From assembly GCA_036834985.1 (NCBI GenBank), contig DAITMV010000023.1, positions 1 to 25,196 on the forward strand: DNA of 25,196 bases. The letters run 5' to 3'. The notes under the pieces were generated by a model that ran no database searches, had not been told where the DNA came from, and was given only the letters and a program-made list of their open reading frames with translations. This document shows, piece after piece, positions 15,964 through 24,181 of this stretch; position 1 is the first letter of the stretch; every line of letters begins with the position of its first letter. The translations under genes and the position numbers were made by a program. This stretch comes from DAITMV01 sp036834985 (GTDB lineage Bacteria; Pseudomonadota; Gammaproteobacteria; Burkholderiales; Burkholderiaceae_B).

Positions 15964-16596
15964 TTACTGGGCCAACGCATCTAACTTCATTTGTACAACG
16001 GCCTTCCACTCTGCATTGTTTTGTAAGCCTGCCAGCGCGGTTTCATAGGCTTTTTTTGCGTCGTCGGCTTTACCCTGGGCGACAAACACATCACCGCGGC
16101 GATCGGCCAGCAGTGGCTCAAAGGGTTTGGGAACTTCAGCGTTCAGAACCTTGAGCGCTTCGTCAGCCTGCTTTTCGTCGAGCAAGACACCCGCCAAACG
16201 AATGCGCGCCGCAGCCACGTAGGCTTTGTCACTGCCCTGGTCAATGACCCATTGCAGTTGGGCTTTGGCTGAACGGGCGTCACCTGCGTCATAAAACGCT
16301 TTAGCGGCCATCAGGGCACCCATTTGGGCGTAGGTGGTGCGCTTGTTATTCTCGAGCAACGATGAGGAGGCATCCTTTAAGGCAGCCAGGTTTTTGTCTG
16401 TCACGGCCTTTTCGAGCTGTTCGTAGGCCACCACAGCCTGTGCGGCCTCACGGCGCTGCCACCACTCCCAGCCGTTTTTGGCAGCAAATAGGCTCAGGAC
16501 CAAGGTTACAACCGTCAAAATGAAGTTGCCGTACTTGTCCCAGAACGCCTTTAAGTTGGCGATTTGTTCCTGTTCTTCCAGATCAAAGCTGCTCAC
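15964..16596 (-). CDS. YfgM-family tetratricopeptide membrane protein
   Basis: The 210-residue protein has a short cytoplasmic N-terminus (FDLEEQEQIANLKAFWDKYG), one transmembrane helix (about 24-42) and a periplasmic helical TPR-like region. This is the YfgM architecture; YfgM associates with the SecYEG translocon and periplasmic chaperones in E. coli. The start is GTG at 16596, overlapping the hisS stop by 4 bases (GTGA), so it is translationally coupled. The gap to bamB is 78 bp with no gene seen. Confidence 0.92.
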   Translation of the reverse strand: MSSFDLEEQEQIANLKAFWDKYGNFILTVVTLVLSLFAAKNGWEWWQRREAAQAVVAYEQLEKAVTDKNLAALKDASSSLLENNKRTTYAQMGALMAAKAFYDAGDARSAKAQLQWVIDQGSDKAYVAAARIRLAGVLLDEKQADEALKVLNAEVPKPFEPLLADRRGDVFVAQGKADDAKKAYETALAGLQNNAEWKAVVQMKLDALAQ

Positions 16597-17945
16597 GCTT
16601 GGTCCTCATCATCGTCATCATTGTTAAACAGCAGGTCGTAGAGCGACTCGGCCAGCCCATCCTGACTCATGCGCATCTGACGGGATTCGCCACGCAACAC
16701 CTTGACCGTGGCTTCTCCCGCGGCCAATTCGTCTTCACCCAGAATGACTGCCACAAATGCACCACTGGCATCTGCACGTTTCATTTGGCTCTTCAAACCC
16801 GTGCTACCGGCATGCAAAATTACATTCAGGCCACCGTCACGCAACTGCTCGGCCAGGGTAAACGCACGGCGTTGCCCATCTTCGTTCTGAAATACGATGT
16901 AGGCGTCCACATCGGACTCTTCTTCCTCTTGCGAGGCAGACTCATTCCATAACTCCAGCAGGCGTTCGAGCCCAATGGCAAAGCCGACCGCTGGGGTTTG
17001 TTTGCCCCCCAGCATGTCCATCAAGCCATCGTAGCGACCACCGCCGCAGATGGTGCCTTGGGAGCCGAGCTTGTCGGTGATCCACTCAAACACGGTGAGG
17101 TTGTAGTAATCCAAGCCGCGGACCAAACGCGGATTGATGGTAAACGGAACACCAGCATCCTTGAGCAGGCGCTGCACGCCGGCAAAATGGGAGTTGGATG
17201 CTTCGCCCAGGAACTCCGACAAACGCGGTGCCCCTTCGACCATGGCCTGCATGGTCGGGTTTTTGGTGTCCAGAATACGCAGCGGATTGGAATACAAGCG
17301 GCGTTGCGCGTCTTCATCGAGCACCTCGCGGTGCTGTTCAAAATAGCCGATCAGCGCCTCCCGATGCGCCTTGCGCTCTTCGGGCGCGCCCAGGCAGTTG
17401 ATCTCCAGACGCACGCCTTCAATCCCCAAATCGCCCCATAGGCGGTTGAGCATCACGATCAGTTCTGCATCAATATCCGGCCCGGCAAACCCCAGCGCTT
17501 CCACGTCGAGCTGGTGAAACTGGCGGTACCGCCCCCGTTGCGGGCGCTCGTGTCTGAATACCGGCCCCATGGAAAACACACGCTGTGGCGCGTTGTACGT
17601 CAGGTTGTGCTCGATGGTGGCCCGTGCAATACCGGCGGTGAACTCAGGACGCATGGTCAGCTCATCGCCGTTCAAACGGTCGGTAAAGCTGAACATTTCT
17701 TTTTCGACAATGTCCGTAACTTCACCTATCCCGCGGCGGAACAAGGCCGTATGCTCAAGCACAGGTGTGCGGATACCCCGGTAGCCGTAGCTACGGAGCC
17801 AATCCTTGATAATCATTTCAAGACGGTCCCACAGGGCGCATTCATTGGGCAGAATGTCATTCATGCCCTTGACACCGCGCAGGCGCTCGACTTTGCTGGA
17901 TGCAACAGGCGTTGCTCCACTGGAATTGTTGGTTGTATCGCTCAT
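16593..17945 (-). CDS. hisS: Histidyl-tRNA synthetase
   Basis: HisS is a class II aminoacyl-tRNA synthetase charging tRNA-His. The 450-residue protein shows RGVKGMNDILP near the N-terminus (about 23-33), motif 2 FRHERPQRGRYRQFHQ (about 131-146), the histidine-binding LVRGLDYYNLTVFEW, motif 3 in GFAIGLERLLEL, and a C-terminal anticodon-binding domain. It is about 20-25 residues longer than the E. coli enzyme owing to a Ser/Thr-rich N-terminal extension and an acidic C-terminal tail (NNDDDDEDQA). It lies 52 bp after ispG and overlaps the yfgM-like gene by 4 bases. Confidence 0.97.
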   Translation of the reverse strand: MSDTTNNSSGATPVASSKVERLRGVKGMNDILPNECALWDRLEMIIKDWLRSYGYRGIRTPVLEHTALFRRGIGEVTDIVEKEMFSFTDRLNGDELTMRPEFTAGIARATIEHNLTYNAPQRVFSMGPVFRHERPQRGRYRQFHQLDVEALGFAGPDIDAELIVMLNRLWGDLGIEGVRLEINCLGAPEERKAHREALIGYFEQHREVLDEDAQRRLYSNPLRILDTKNPTMQAMVEGAPRLSEFLGEASNSHFAGVQRLLKDAGVPFTINPRLVRGLDYYNLTVFEWITDKLGSQGTICGGGRYDGLMDMLGGKQTPAVGFAIGLERLLELWNESASQEEEESDVDAYIVFQNEDGQRRAFTLAEQLRDGGLNVILHAGSTGLKSQMKRADASGAFVAVILGEDELAAGEATVKVLRGESRQMRMSQDGLAESLYDLLFNNDDDDEDQA

Positions 17946-17997
17946 GAGAAAATTTGACAGCAGCTACAGTATCCGCGTAACCCGCTATTGTCGCTTA

Positions 17998-19284
17998 TTA
18001 CGCGATTTTTTGCCCGGACTTTTCAAGACCAGGCAGGCTATAGGTCGATTCAACATAGCGTTGAACCATCACCATGAAGTCCTGGGCAATGCGATCACCC
18101 CGCAAAGTGGCTGCTTTTTTGCCATCCACAAACACCGGCGCTGCGGGTGCTTCCCCCGTGCCCGGTAAAGAAATGCCAATGTTGGCGTGTTTACTTTCGC
18201 CCGGACCATTCACAACACATCCCATCACGGCAACCGTCATGGATTCGACACCCGGATATTGGGTTTTCCACACCGGCATTTGCGCGCGCAGGTGGGTTTG
18301 AATGTCGTCGGCAAGCTCCTGAAACACGGTGCTGGTGGTGCGGCCGCAACCGGGGCAAGCCACCACCTGGGGTGTAAAAGCGCGCATCCCCATACTTTGG
18401 AGAATTTCCTGCGCCACCACCACCTCGCGGGTGCGGTCACCGCCCGGTTCAGGTGTCAGAGAAATGCGAATCGTGTCACCAATCCCCTGCTGCAACAAAA
18501 TGGCCATGGCCGCCGTTGAAGCCACTATGCCCTTGCTACCCATTCCGGCTTCGGTCAAACCCAGATGCAATGGGTAATCACAGCGCAGGGCCAACTCGCG
18601 ATACACCGCGATCAAATCCTGAACCTGACTCACCTTACACGACAGCGTGATGCAATCGCCCCCCAAACCAAGCTTTTCAGCCAGCCGGGCGCTGGAGATC
18701 GCAGACTCAATCAGCGCCGCATACATCACCTGCTGTGCCGCCAGAGGCACCGTACGCGCAGCGTTTTCGTCCATCATGCGGGCCAGCAGGTTTTGATCCA
18801 GACTGCCCCAGTTCACGCCGATACGCACGGGTTTTTGATAACGGCAAGCAGCCTCAATCATGGCTGCAAAATTGTCATCACGACTGCGGGCCGAACCTAC
18901 ATTGCCGGGGTTGATACGGTACTTTGACAGCGCTTTGGCGCACTCGGGAAAATCAGACAACAGGGTGTGCCCGTTGTAATGAAAATCGCCGACCAGGGGC
19001 ACATCAATGCCCATCGCATCCAATTGAGCACGAATGGCCTGAACTTCATGGGCCGCTTCAGGTGTGTTAACGGTGATGCGAACCAGTTCGGAGCCCGCGA
19101 TGGCCAGCTCCTTGACCTGAATCGCCGTTGCAATCGCATCCGCAGTATCGGTATTGGTCATCGACTGCACCACTACGGGCGCCCCACCCCCGACCTTGAC
19201 CGCGCGATTCCCCCATTTGACCAGCATCTGACGCGAGACTCTGCGTCGCGCGGGCTCATTGACTACAGGGTGGTCAAACAACAT
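17998..19284 (-). CDS. ispG: 4-hydroxy-3-methylbut-2-enyl-diphosphate synthase
   Basis: IspG (GcpE) reduces methylerythritol cyclodiphosphate to HMBPP in the MEP isoprenoid pathway using a [4Fe-4S] cluster. The 428-residue protein contains VVVQSMTNTDT (about 37-47), the TIM-barrel domain with GDFHYNG, and the cluster cysteines in CPGCGR (about 310, 313) and MGCVVNGPGES (about 356). Length fits the bacterial type that carries a betaproteobacterial insertion. The start is uncertain: ATG 19284 (MLFDHPVV) or TTG 19290, both with poor ribosome-binding sites, so coupling to upstream rodZ (44-bp gap) is possible. Confidence 0.96.
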   Translation of the reverse strand: MLFDHPVVNEPARRRVSRQMLVKWGNRAVKVGGGAPVVVQSMTNTDTADAIATAIQVKELAIAGSELVRITVNTPEAAHEVQAIRAQLDAMGIDVPLVGDFHYNGHTLLSDFPECAKALSKYRINPGNVGSARSRDDNFAAMIEAACRYQKPVRIGVNWGSLDQNLLARMMDENAARTVPLAAQQVMYAALIESAISSARLAEKLGLGGDCITLSCKVSQVQDLIAVYRELALRCDYPLHLGLTEAGMGSKGIVASTAAMAILLQQGIGDTIRISLTPEPGGDRTREVVVAQEILQSMGMRAFTPQVVACPGCGRTTSTVFQELADDIQTHLRAQMPVWKTQYPGVESMTVAVMGCVVNGPGESKHANIGISLPGTGEAPAAPVFVDGKKAATLRGDRIAQDFMVMVQRYVESTYSLPGLEKSGQKIA

Positions 19285-19328
19285 GATCAATCAGTTCAAA
19301 AGTAAACGGTGTCAGGGGCGATGAAGAG

Positions 19329-20504
19329 TTAGTCCAGCGTCATGCGGGCTACGTCGTCACGGATATAGGGCTTCAGATCAACATCCTTGCCGCGATGCGT
19401 CAATTTGACGGCTGGCGCATTGCCCAAAATAAGCTTAAACGGACCTTTGCCCTCGAGCGTTTTCTCGGTGCCTGGGGCATTTAATTGCGACATCAGGACG
19501 TTGCCATCGCGATCACGAACTGTTACCCATGCACGGTCGCTAAAGACAAGCTTGATGGCAGGCGCCGGGCCAGCCGAAGCGGCTGGAGCCACTTGGGCAG
19601 GAGCCGGGGCAGCCACGGGCGCCGTGACGGCAGAAGGCTTAGCCGATGCAGCAGGCGCTACCGGAGCCGCTGTAACAGCTGCTGCAGCGGGAGCGGGAGC
19701 CACAGCAACTGGGGTGGCCACGGCGGGGGGGGGTGTCACAGCCGCGACCGGGGCGGCAGGGGGTGGAGATGCAGGAGGGGTTGAGCCTGAGGCCGGGTTG
19801 GGAGGATCTGCCGCGGGCGCGGTGATCTGCGGATTCAGCGTGACCGAGGAGGCGTTCGGATCGACCACCGGTGCAGCCACTTCTGGCGCCGGCTCCATGG
19901 CTGGCGATGTGGTCAGTACGGGTTGCTCATGGGAAGCTTTCCATTTGTCCTGTGCGATCGGGCCGAGAAAATAGACGGACACTCCAACCAACAGCACGGC
20001 AACGCTGGCGATTACCACGCGTTTGTCTGAATTTTTATGAACGCTGTAACTGCCTAGACCTTTGCCTTGCGAGGACACTGTTTTCTCCGATGCCATGCTG
20101 ATGCTGACTTCGGACTGTGGTGGACGGCGATCGATCCGCCCGGTCAAAGGGAAATCGGTTTTTTGATCCAGATCCTTACCGGCAAAGAGGGCCGCAGCCA
20201 TCAGGTCGGCATCCAGCTCAAGCAATTTGGCATAGCTTTTTACAAAGGCCTTGGCGTAGGCACCGGGCGGCAAGCCGTCCAGTGAGCCAGCCTCAATCGC
20301 GTTGACCTGGCGTGGCGTCATCTTCAAACGACTGCACACATCAGACACTGATAGCCCCATTTTTTCACGCGCGATCTTAAATTGCTGAACGGGCGAGCCG
20401 CCCTCAACAACGGTCAGCGGTGGGGTTACTGTTCTATTCGTCTCCATATCATGATCGCCTGTGGTGTTCGGGTGTAGCCCCCGTAGTGAATGACCTTCAC
20501 TCAT
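19329..20504 (-). CDS. rodZ: Cytoskeleton protein RodZ
   Basis: RodZ links MreB to the wall-elongation machinery. The 391-residue protein has an N-terminal helix-turn-helix (about 38-108, with FKIAREKMGLSVSDVCSRLK), basic residues, one transmembrane helix (163-183), a Pro/Ala-rich periplasmic linker (about 200-310) and a C-terminal DUF4115 domain (about 316-391, AWVTVRDRDGNVLM). The ATG at 20504 overlaps the pilW end by 8 bases (ATGAGTGA) with AGGGA upstream. A second in-frame ATG at 20447 (METNRTV) would remove 19 poorly conserved residues and cannot be excluded. The linker is low-complexity and GC-rich. Confidence 0.93.
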   Translation of the reverse strand: MSEGHSLRGLHPNTTGDHDMETNRTVTPPLTVVEGGSPVQQFKIAREKMGLSVSDVCSRLKMTPRQVNAIEAGSLDGLPPGAYAKAFVKSYAKLLELDADLMAAALFAGKDLDQKTDFPLTGRIDRRPPQSEVSISMASEKTVSSQGKGLGSYSVHKNSDKRVVIASVAVLLVGVSVYFLGPIAQDKWKASHEQPVLTTSPAMEPAPEVAAPVVDPNASSVTLNPQITAPAADPPNPASGSTPPASPPPAAPVAAVTPPPAVATPVAVAPAPAAAAVTAAPVAPAASAKPSAVTAPVAAPAPAQVAPAASAGPAPAIKLVFSDRAWVTVRDRDGNVLMSQLNAPGTEKTLEGKGPFKLILGNAPAVKLTHRGKDVDLKPYIRDDVARMTLD

Positions 20505-21348
20505 TTTTTATCCCTAATTTTGCCGTTGACGCCTCCACTGACTCAGGGAAGCGCTCCATCAGTAACGCAACCGCCCGCGAGGCCGCTGCTGTTGATCCTG
20601 CTTTTTGTTCCAGACGCGCAGTTAACAACAACCATTGAGGTGTAGTTTCATTGTGCGCTTTTAGTGTTGTGAGTAAAGTACGTGCTTCACTTAGCCGGTT
20701 TTCTTGAAGGAAAATCTCGAATAACTGTAGCGCAGAAAATACATTGCTTGGCTCCGCCGCCATCGCCTTCTTGAACCACTGCTCTGCCACTGCCTTATGC
20801 CCGTTTTTTAAAGCGCAGACACCCGCCATTTGCATCAGTTTAACTTTGCGCGGATACAAAGGTTGAGACAAACCGTAAGTAATCAAGTCAAGACCTGTTG
20901 GCACGTGCCCTGCGTCGCAGACCATCATGCCGTAGTTACTTTTGATATCGATATTCTCAGGATCAAGGCGGATGGCCTGCTCATAAGACACCTTGGCCGA
21001 GCCTTTGTCGCCCAATTGGTCCAAGGCCAGCGCCAACACACCATGCGCATCGGCCAGCTCGGGCTCAATCGCCACCGCTTTTCGGGCTTCCGACAAGGCG
21101 ATGGCCGGATTGCCGTCGGCAAGATACGCACTGGCCAGCTCAACCCGGGAACGGGCGCGATTCATGCGCGCCAGGTCTGAATTGTCGTTTTTCAGAGCGA
21201 TGGGGGCCGCGACAGCCTGATCGCCACCCACCACGGCACAGCCTGATGCCAACGCGGCGAGCCCGCCCACCATCATGACGGCGCCCCACTTGTTCAGCAG
21301 ACTCCACACGACCCTAAGGCCCCCGACCCTTTGCATGCTCTTGATCAT
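20497..21348 (-). CDS. pilW: Type IV pilus biogenesis/stability lipoprotein PilW (PilF)
   Basis: The 283-residue protein has a long lipoprotein signal ending LASGC (Cys37) and at least four TPR-like repeats (ASAYLADGNPAIALSEARKA, YEQAIRLDPENIDIKSNYG and onward). PilW/PilF lipoproteins help assemble the PilQ secretin in the outer membrane. Position between rlmN and rodZ is the standard one for this family. It starts 10 bp after rlmN and its stop overlaps the rodZ start. With the fimV fragment it suggests a type IV pilus system in this organism. Confidence 0.92.
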   Translation of the reverse strand: MIKSMQRVGGLRVVWSLLNKWGAVMMVGGLAALASGCAVVGGDQAVAAPIALKNDNSDLARMNRARSRVELASAYLADGNPAIALSEARKAVAIEPELADAHGVLALALDQLGDKGSAKVSYEQAIRLDPENIDIKSNYGMMVCDAGHVPTGLDLITYGLSQPLYPRKVKLMQMAGVCALKNGHKAVAEQWFKKAMAAEPSNVFSALQLFEIFLQENRLSEARTLLTTLKAHNETTPQWLLLTARLEQKAGSTAAASRAVALLMERFPESVEASTAKLGIKNE

Positions 21349-21358
21349 CGCAACACCT

Positions 21359-22501
21359 TCACCCGATTCGCTTTAAAAAAGTGACTGGCTGCTGCTCCGC
21401 GATGCGCTGCTTGACACGGGTGCGGTCCATCACCTCCCCGGCCAATTGCCCACACGCTGCATCAATATCATCGCCACGGGTTTTGCGGACCGTGGTGACG
21501 ATGCCTGCTTCAGACAGTCTCTGTACAAAGTACTTAATACGGTCCGGTGCGGACTTGCGCAACCCCGATTCGGGGAAGGGGTTAAAAGGAATTAAATTGA
21601 GTTTACACGGCACGATATCCGCGATCTCGATCAGCTGGGCAACATGCTCGGGCTTGTCATTGACACCGTCGAGCATGACATATTCAAAGGTGATGAAATC
21701 GCGTGGCGCGTGATTCAAATAGCGCAAACACGCGTCCAGCAACTCTCTTAACGGATATTTCTTGTTCAGCGGAACGAGTTCATCGCGCAGGGTGTCATTG
21801 GGGGCATGCAGCGACACCGCCAGCGCCACCGGACAATCCTGGGACAAACGATCCATAAAGGGCACAACGCCGCTGGTCGAGACAGTCACCCGACGGCGTG
21901 ACAAACCGTAGGCGTGGTCATCGAGCATCAACTGCAAGGCGGGAACCAGTGCATCGTAGTTAAGCAAGGGTTCACCCATGCCCATCATGACCACATTACT
22001 GATGACCCGCTCGCCTTCGGCAGACGCATCACCATTGTTGTATGCACCCAAGAGGCGATTGGCCAGCCAGAGTTGGGACACAATTTCGGCACTGCTCAGG
22101 TTGCGTGAAAAACCCTGCTTACCCGTAGAGCAGAAACGACAATTAACGGCACACCCAGCCTGTGACGATACACAGAGCGTGCCACGGTTTGTTTCGGGAA
22201 TAAACACTGACTCAACCGCATTGCCCTGCCCTACATCAAACAACCATTTGCGGGTGCCATCCGAGGAGGTGTGATCCGACAGAATGGAGGGTGTCTGCAT
22301 GCAGGCCACCGCAGGCAGCTTGGCGCGAAACGCCTTGGCCAGATCGGTCATACCTTCAAAATCAGACACACCTGCTTTGTGCAACCAGCGCGCCAATTGC
22401 TTGGCGCGGAACGATTTTTCACCGATACCGGCGCAAAACGCCTCCAGCTGCGGCACGGATAGCCCCAGCAGGTTGGTTTGAGTCATCGCGGTATCGGTCA
22501 T
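21359..22501 (-). CDS. rlmN: Dual-specificity 23S rRNA/tRNA adenine C2-methyltransferase
   Basis: RlmN is a radical-SAM enzyme methylating A2503 of 23S rRNA and A37 of some tRNAs. The 380-residue protein carries the cluster motif CxxxCxxC in GCAVNCRFC (117, 121, 124), Cys110 seven residues upstream, matching the resolving-cysteine position of E. coli RlmN, and the catalytic methyl-carrying cysteine in DIDAACGQL (about 350). The N-terminal accessory domain (FRAKQLARWLHK) is intact. Starts at 22501 (MTDTAM) or 22486 (MTQTNL) are both possible; neither has a good ribosome-binding site. It is 35 bp after ndk. Confidence 0.97.
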   Translation of the reverse strand: MTDTAMTQTNLLGLSVPQLEAFCAGIGEKSFRAKQLARWLHKAGVSDFEGMTDLAKAFRAKLPAVACMQTPSILSDHTSSDGTRKWLFDVGQGNAVESVFIPETNRGTLCVSSQAGCAVNCRFCSTGKQGFSRNLSSAEIVSQLWLANRLLGAYNNGDASAEGERVISNVVMMGMGEPLLNYDALVPALQLMLDDHAYGLSRRRVTVSTSGVVPFMDRLSQDCPVALAVSLHAPNDTLRDELVPLNKKYPLRELLDACLRYLNHAPRDFITFEYVMLDGVNDKPEHVAQLIEIADIVPCKLNLIPFNPFPESGLRKSAPDRIKYFVQRLSEAGIVTTVRKTRGDDIDAACGQLAGEVMDRTRVKQRIAEQQPVTFLKRIG

Positions 22502-22536
22502 GTCGTTGTTGTTCAGCCTGTTGTATTACAGACCTA

Positions 22537-22962
22537 TCAACGGCTGTAAACGTTCAATGCGGGGAAGTAATACGCAATTTCCACAGCAGCGGTTTCGGGG
22601 GCATCAGAGCCATGTACTGCGTTTGCATCGATGCTGTCAGCAAAATCAGCACGAATGGTGCCAGGAGCGGCCTTCTTGGGGTCGGTTGCGCCCATCAGGT
22701 CGCGGTTTTTCAAAATGGCGCCTTCGCCTTCCAGAACCTGAATCATCACCGGGCCGGAAATCATGAAGTTGACGAGGTCGTTAAAGAAAGGACGCTCTTT
22801 GTGTACTGCGTAGAAACCTTCAGCTTCAGCACGTGACAGTTGTGCCATGCGGGCAGCAACAACCTTCAAGCCAGCGCCTTCAAAACGGCTGTAAATTTGG
22901 CCGATGACATTTTTAGCCACGGCATCAGGTTTGATAATAGACAGGGTGCGCTCAATCGCCAT
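22537..22962 (-). CDS. ndk: Nucleoside diphosphate kinase
   Basis: Ndk transfers the terminal phosphate between nucleoside tri- and diphosphates through a phosphohistidine. The 141-residue protein starts MAIERTLSIIKPDAVAKN and has the active-site NAVHGSD with His117. The length is standard. ATG 22962 is preceded by CGGAGTAAAAAA, a good ribosome-binding site. It heads the ndk-rlmN-pilW-rodZ-ispG-hisS-yfgM-bamB-der run and is divergent from the yccA-like gene across 221 bp. Confidence 0.98.
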   Translation of the reverse strand: MAIERTLSIIKPDAVAKNVIGQIYSRFEGAGLKVVAARMAQLSRAEAEGFYAVHKERPFFNDLVNFMISGPVMIQVLEGEGAILKNRDLMGATDPKKAAPGTIRADFADSIDANAVHGSDAPETAAVEIAYYFPALNVYSR

Positions 22963-23002
22963 TTTTTTACTCCGAAAAAAGAATCAAATCAATAACCTCG
23001 GA

Positions 23003-23008
23003 ATTATA
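23003..23008 (-). promoter_or_regulatory. Candidate -10 box upstream of ndk
   Basis: A perfect TATAAT on the minus strand lies about 41 bases before the ndk ATG. The matching -35 at 17 bp (CAGAGT) is poor, so this is a tentative call. Confidence 0.3.
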
Positions 23009-23111
23009 ACTGTTTATGGCGGTAAACTCTGTCACTCGCACTCTAATTGCGTCGGATCACCCGCAATATTCGTCATACACTGCGAACCGTTAACAACATT
23101 TGGTTACATAT

Positions 23112-23140
23112 TTGAAACTTTCCCCGGTTCCGGTTAGTCT
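23112..23140 (+). promoter_or_regulatory. Candidate sigma-70 promoter of the yccA-like gene
   Basis: TTGAAA and TAGTCT are spaced 17 bp on the plus strand, 44 bases before the ATG. The -35 is a 4/6 match to TTGACA and the -10 a 4/6 match to TATAAT. Placement relative to the start is normal. Confidence 0.4.
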
Positions 23141-23183
23141 TAGTTTTATCTACAACGCCAACCCTTTCAGGAGTCACTGATAT

Positions 23184-23885
23184 ATGGCCAATATGAATTC
23201 CTACGATTTTGGTCGTAGCGGTTCCGTCACAACCGTCTCTGTGCGCAACAATGTTCTGCGCAACACCTACTGGTTGCTTGCGCTATCCATGCTGCCGACC
23301 GCTTTAGGCGCCTACATCGGGGTGCAAATGGGGTTTTCGCTGTTTGCCGGCAGCCCGTTTATCGGATTTATCGCCTTCATGGCCATTGCCATGGGCTTTT
23401 TCTGGGGAATCGAGAAAACCAAAAACTCAGGTATGGGCGTGGCCCTCTTGCTGGGCTTTACGTTCTTTATGGGGTTGATGCTGTCCCGCATGCTGTCCGT
23501 GGCGCTGGGTATGTCCAACGGTGCCAGCCTGATCGGTATTGCCGCGTTGGGCACCGGCGGCATTTTCTTTGGTTTGGCCAGCTATGCATCGGTCACCAAG
23601 CGTGATTTTTCAAATCTGGGCAAATTCCTGTTTATCGGTGTGATGATGTTGCTGGTGGCCAGCGTGGCCAACATCTTCCTGCACCTGCCGGCCCTGGCGC
23701 TGACCATCTCGACATTGGCAGTGGGCATCTTCTCGCTCTACTTGCTGTTTGACCTGAAACGTGTGATTGACGGCGGCGAGACCAACTACGTCACCGCCAC
23801 CCTGTCGATTTATCTGGATCTGTACAACGTATTTGCCAATTTGCTGTCAATTTTGATGGCATTTACAGGCAATAGTCGCGACTGA
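23184..23885 (+). CDS. Bax inhibitor-1/YccA family membrane protein
   Basis: This 233-residue protein has about seven membrane helices. It ends with the BI-1/YccA signature GGETNYVTATLSIYLDLYN (about 199-217), holding the conserved acidic residues, and has DLKRVIDGG just before it. E. coli YccA is an FtsH substrate and modulator; related bacterial proteins conduct calcium. The function here is not otherwise indicated. The ATG at 23184 follows AGGAG with about 10-base spacing. It is monocistronic as far as can be seen. Confidence 0.93.
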   Translation: MANMNSYDFGRSGSVTTVSVRNNVLRNTYWLLALSMLPTALGAYIGVQMGFSLFAGSPFIGFIAFMAIAMGFFWGIEKTKNSGMGVALLLGFTFFMGLMLSRMLSVALGMSNGASLIGIAALGTGGIFFGLASYASVTKRDFSNLGKFLFIGVMMLLVASVANIFLHLPALALTISTLAVGIFSLYLLFDLKRVIDGGETNYVTATLSIYLDLYNVFANLLSILMAFTGNSRD

Positions 23886-23922
23886 TCTGGGTCTTTTGGA
23901 AGTATCTGACGGGTAAAATTGC

Positions 23923-23948
23923 ACTGCAACATCGAAAGTTGTTGCAGT
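23923..23948. repeat. Inverted repeat after the yccA-like gene
   Basis: ACTGCAAC and GTTGCAGT form an 8-bp perfect stem around a 10-base spacer, 38 bases after the yccA-like stop. No T-run follows on either strand, so it is not a textbook rho-independent terminator; it could still stabilise the mRNA 3' end. Confidence 0.45.
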
Positions 23949-24030
23949 TGTGTGAAAACAGGAATAAATTTGAATCGTCGGAACTACAGATAGAAATGTA
24001 CTGATAAGTTACTGATTAATAAGTTTTTTT

Positions 24031-24118
24031 AAGCGGGTTTCGAACCCGCTGCTACGTTGGCGAAGCGAGTCGCCAACACCTCAACGAGATCGCAGACGCA
24101 ATGTCTACCGATCCCGTT
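24031..24118. repeat. Tandem-hairpin, GC-rich structured element
   Basis: There are three adjacent inverted repeats. The first is AGCGGGTT-TCG-AACCCGCT (24032-24050). The second is GTTGGCGA-AGCGAG-TCGCCAAC (24056-24077). The third is AACGAGATCG paired with CGATCCCGTT (24083-24118, one mismatch that is G-T/U compatible), with an inner AGAC/GTCT stem. A fourth weaker pairing (GCTGCC with GGCCAGC) may extend it to about 24155. It sits in the roughly 296-bp gap between the yccA-like gene and rlmD, flanked by AT-rich sequence; the rest of the gap shows no gene. On the minus strand the first arm reads GCGGGTTCGAAACCCGC, resembling a tRNA T-arm, but no tRNA cloverleaf can be built around it. Confidence 0.6.
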
Positions 24119-24181
24119 GTCACGTCTGGGCTGCCTCGTACCCGCCGTGGCCAGCACCTAAGCCCTTCGCTTGTTGATAGT

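Noticed and set aside
24024..24050. Rho-independent terminator made of the first hairpin and its T-run
   Set aside because: The T-run lies 5' of the hairpin on the plus strand, and on the minus strand the hairpin is followed by A residues, so neither orientation fits.
24031..24118. tRNA gene suggested by the T-arm-like GCGGGTTCGAAACCCGC
   Set aside because: No acceptor stem, D-arm or anticodon arm can be placed at the right distances, and the bases after the arm do not form an acceptor 3' strand.
24029..24157. 42-codon minus-strand GTG frame through the tandem hairpins, ending ...FANVAAGSKPA
   Set aside because: There is no ribosome-binding site, a stop codon sits directly before the GTG, and the composition is explained by the hairpin arms. 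Better treated as a structured or repeat element.
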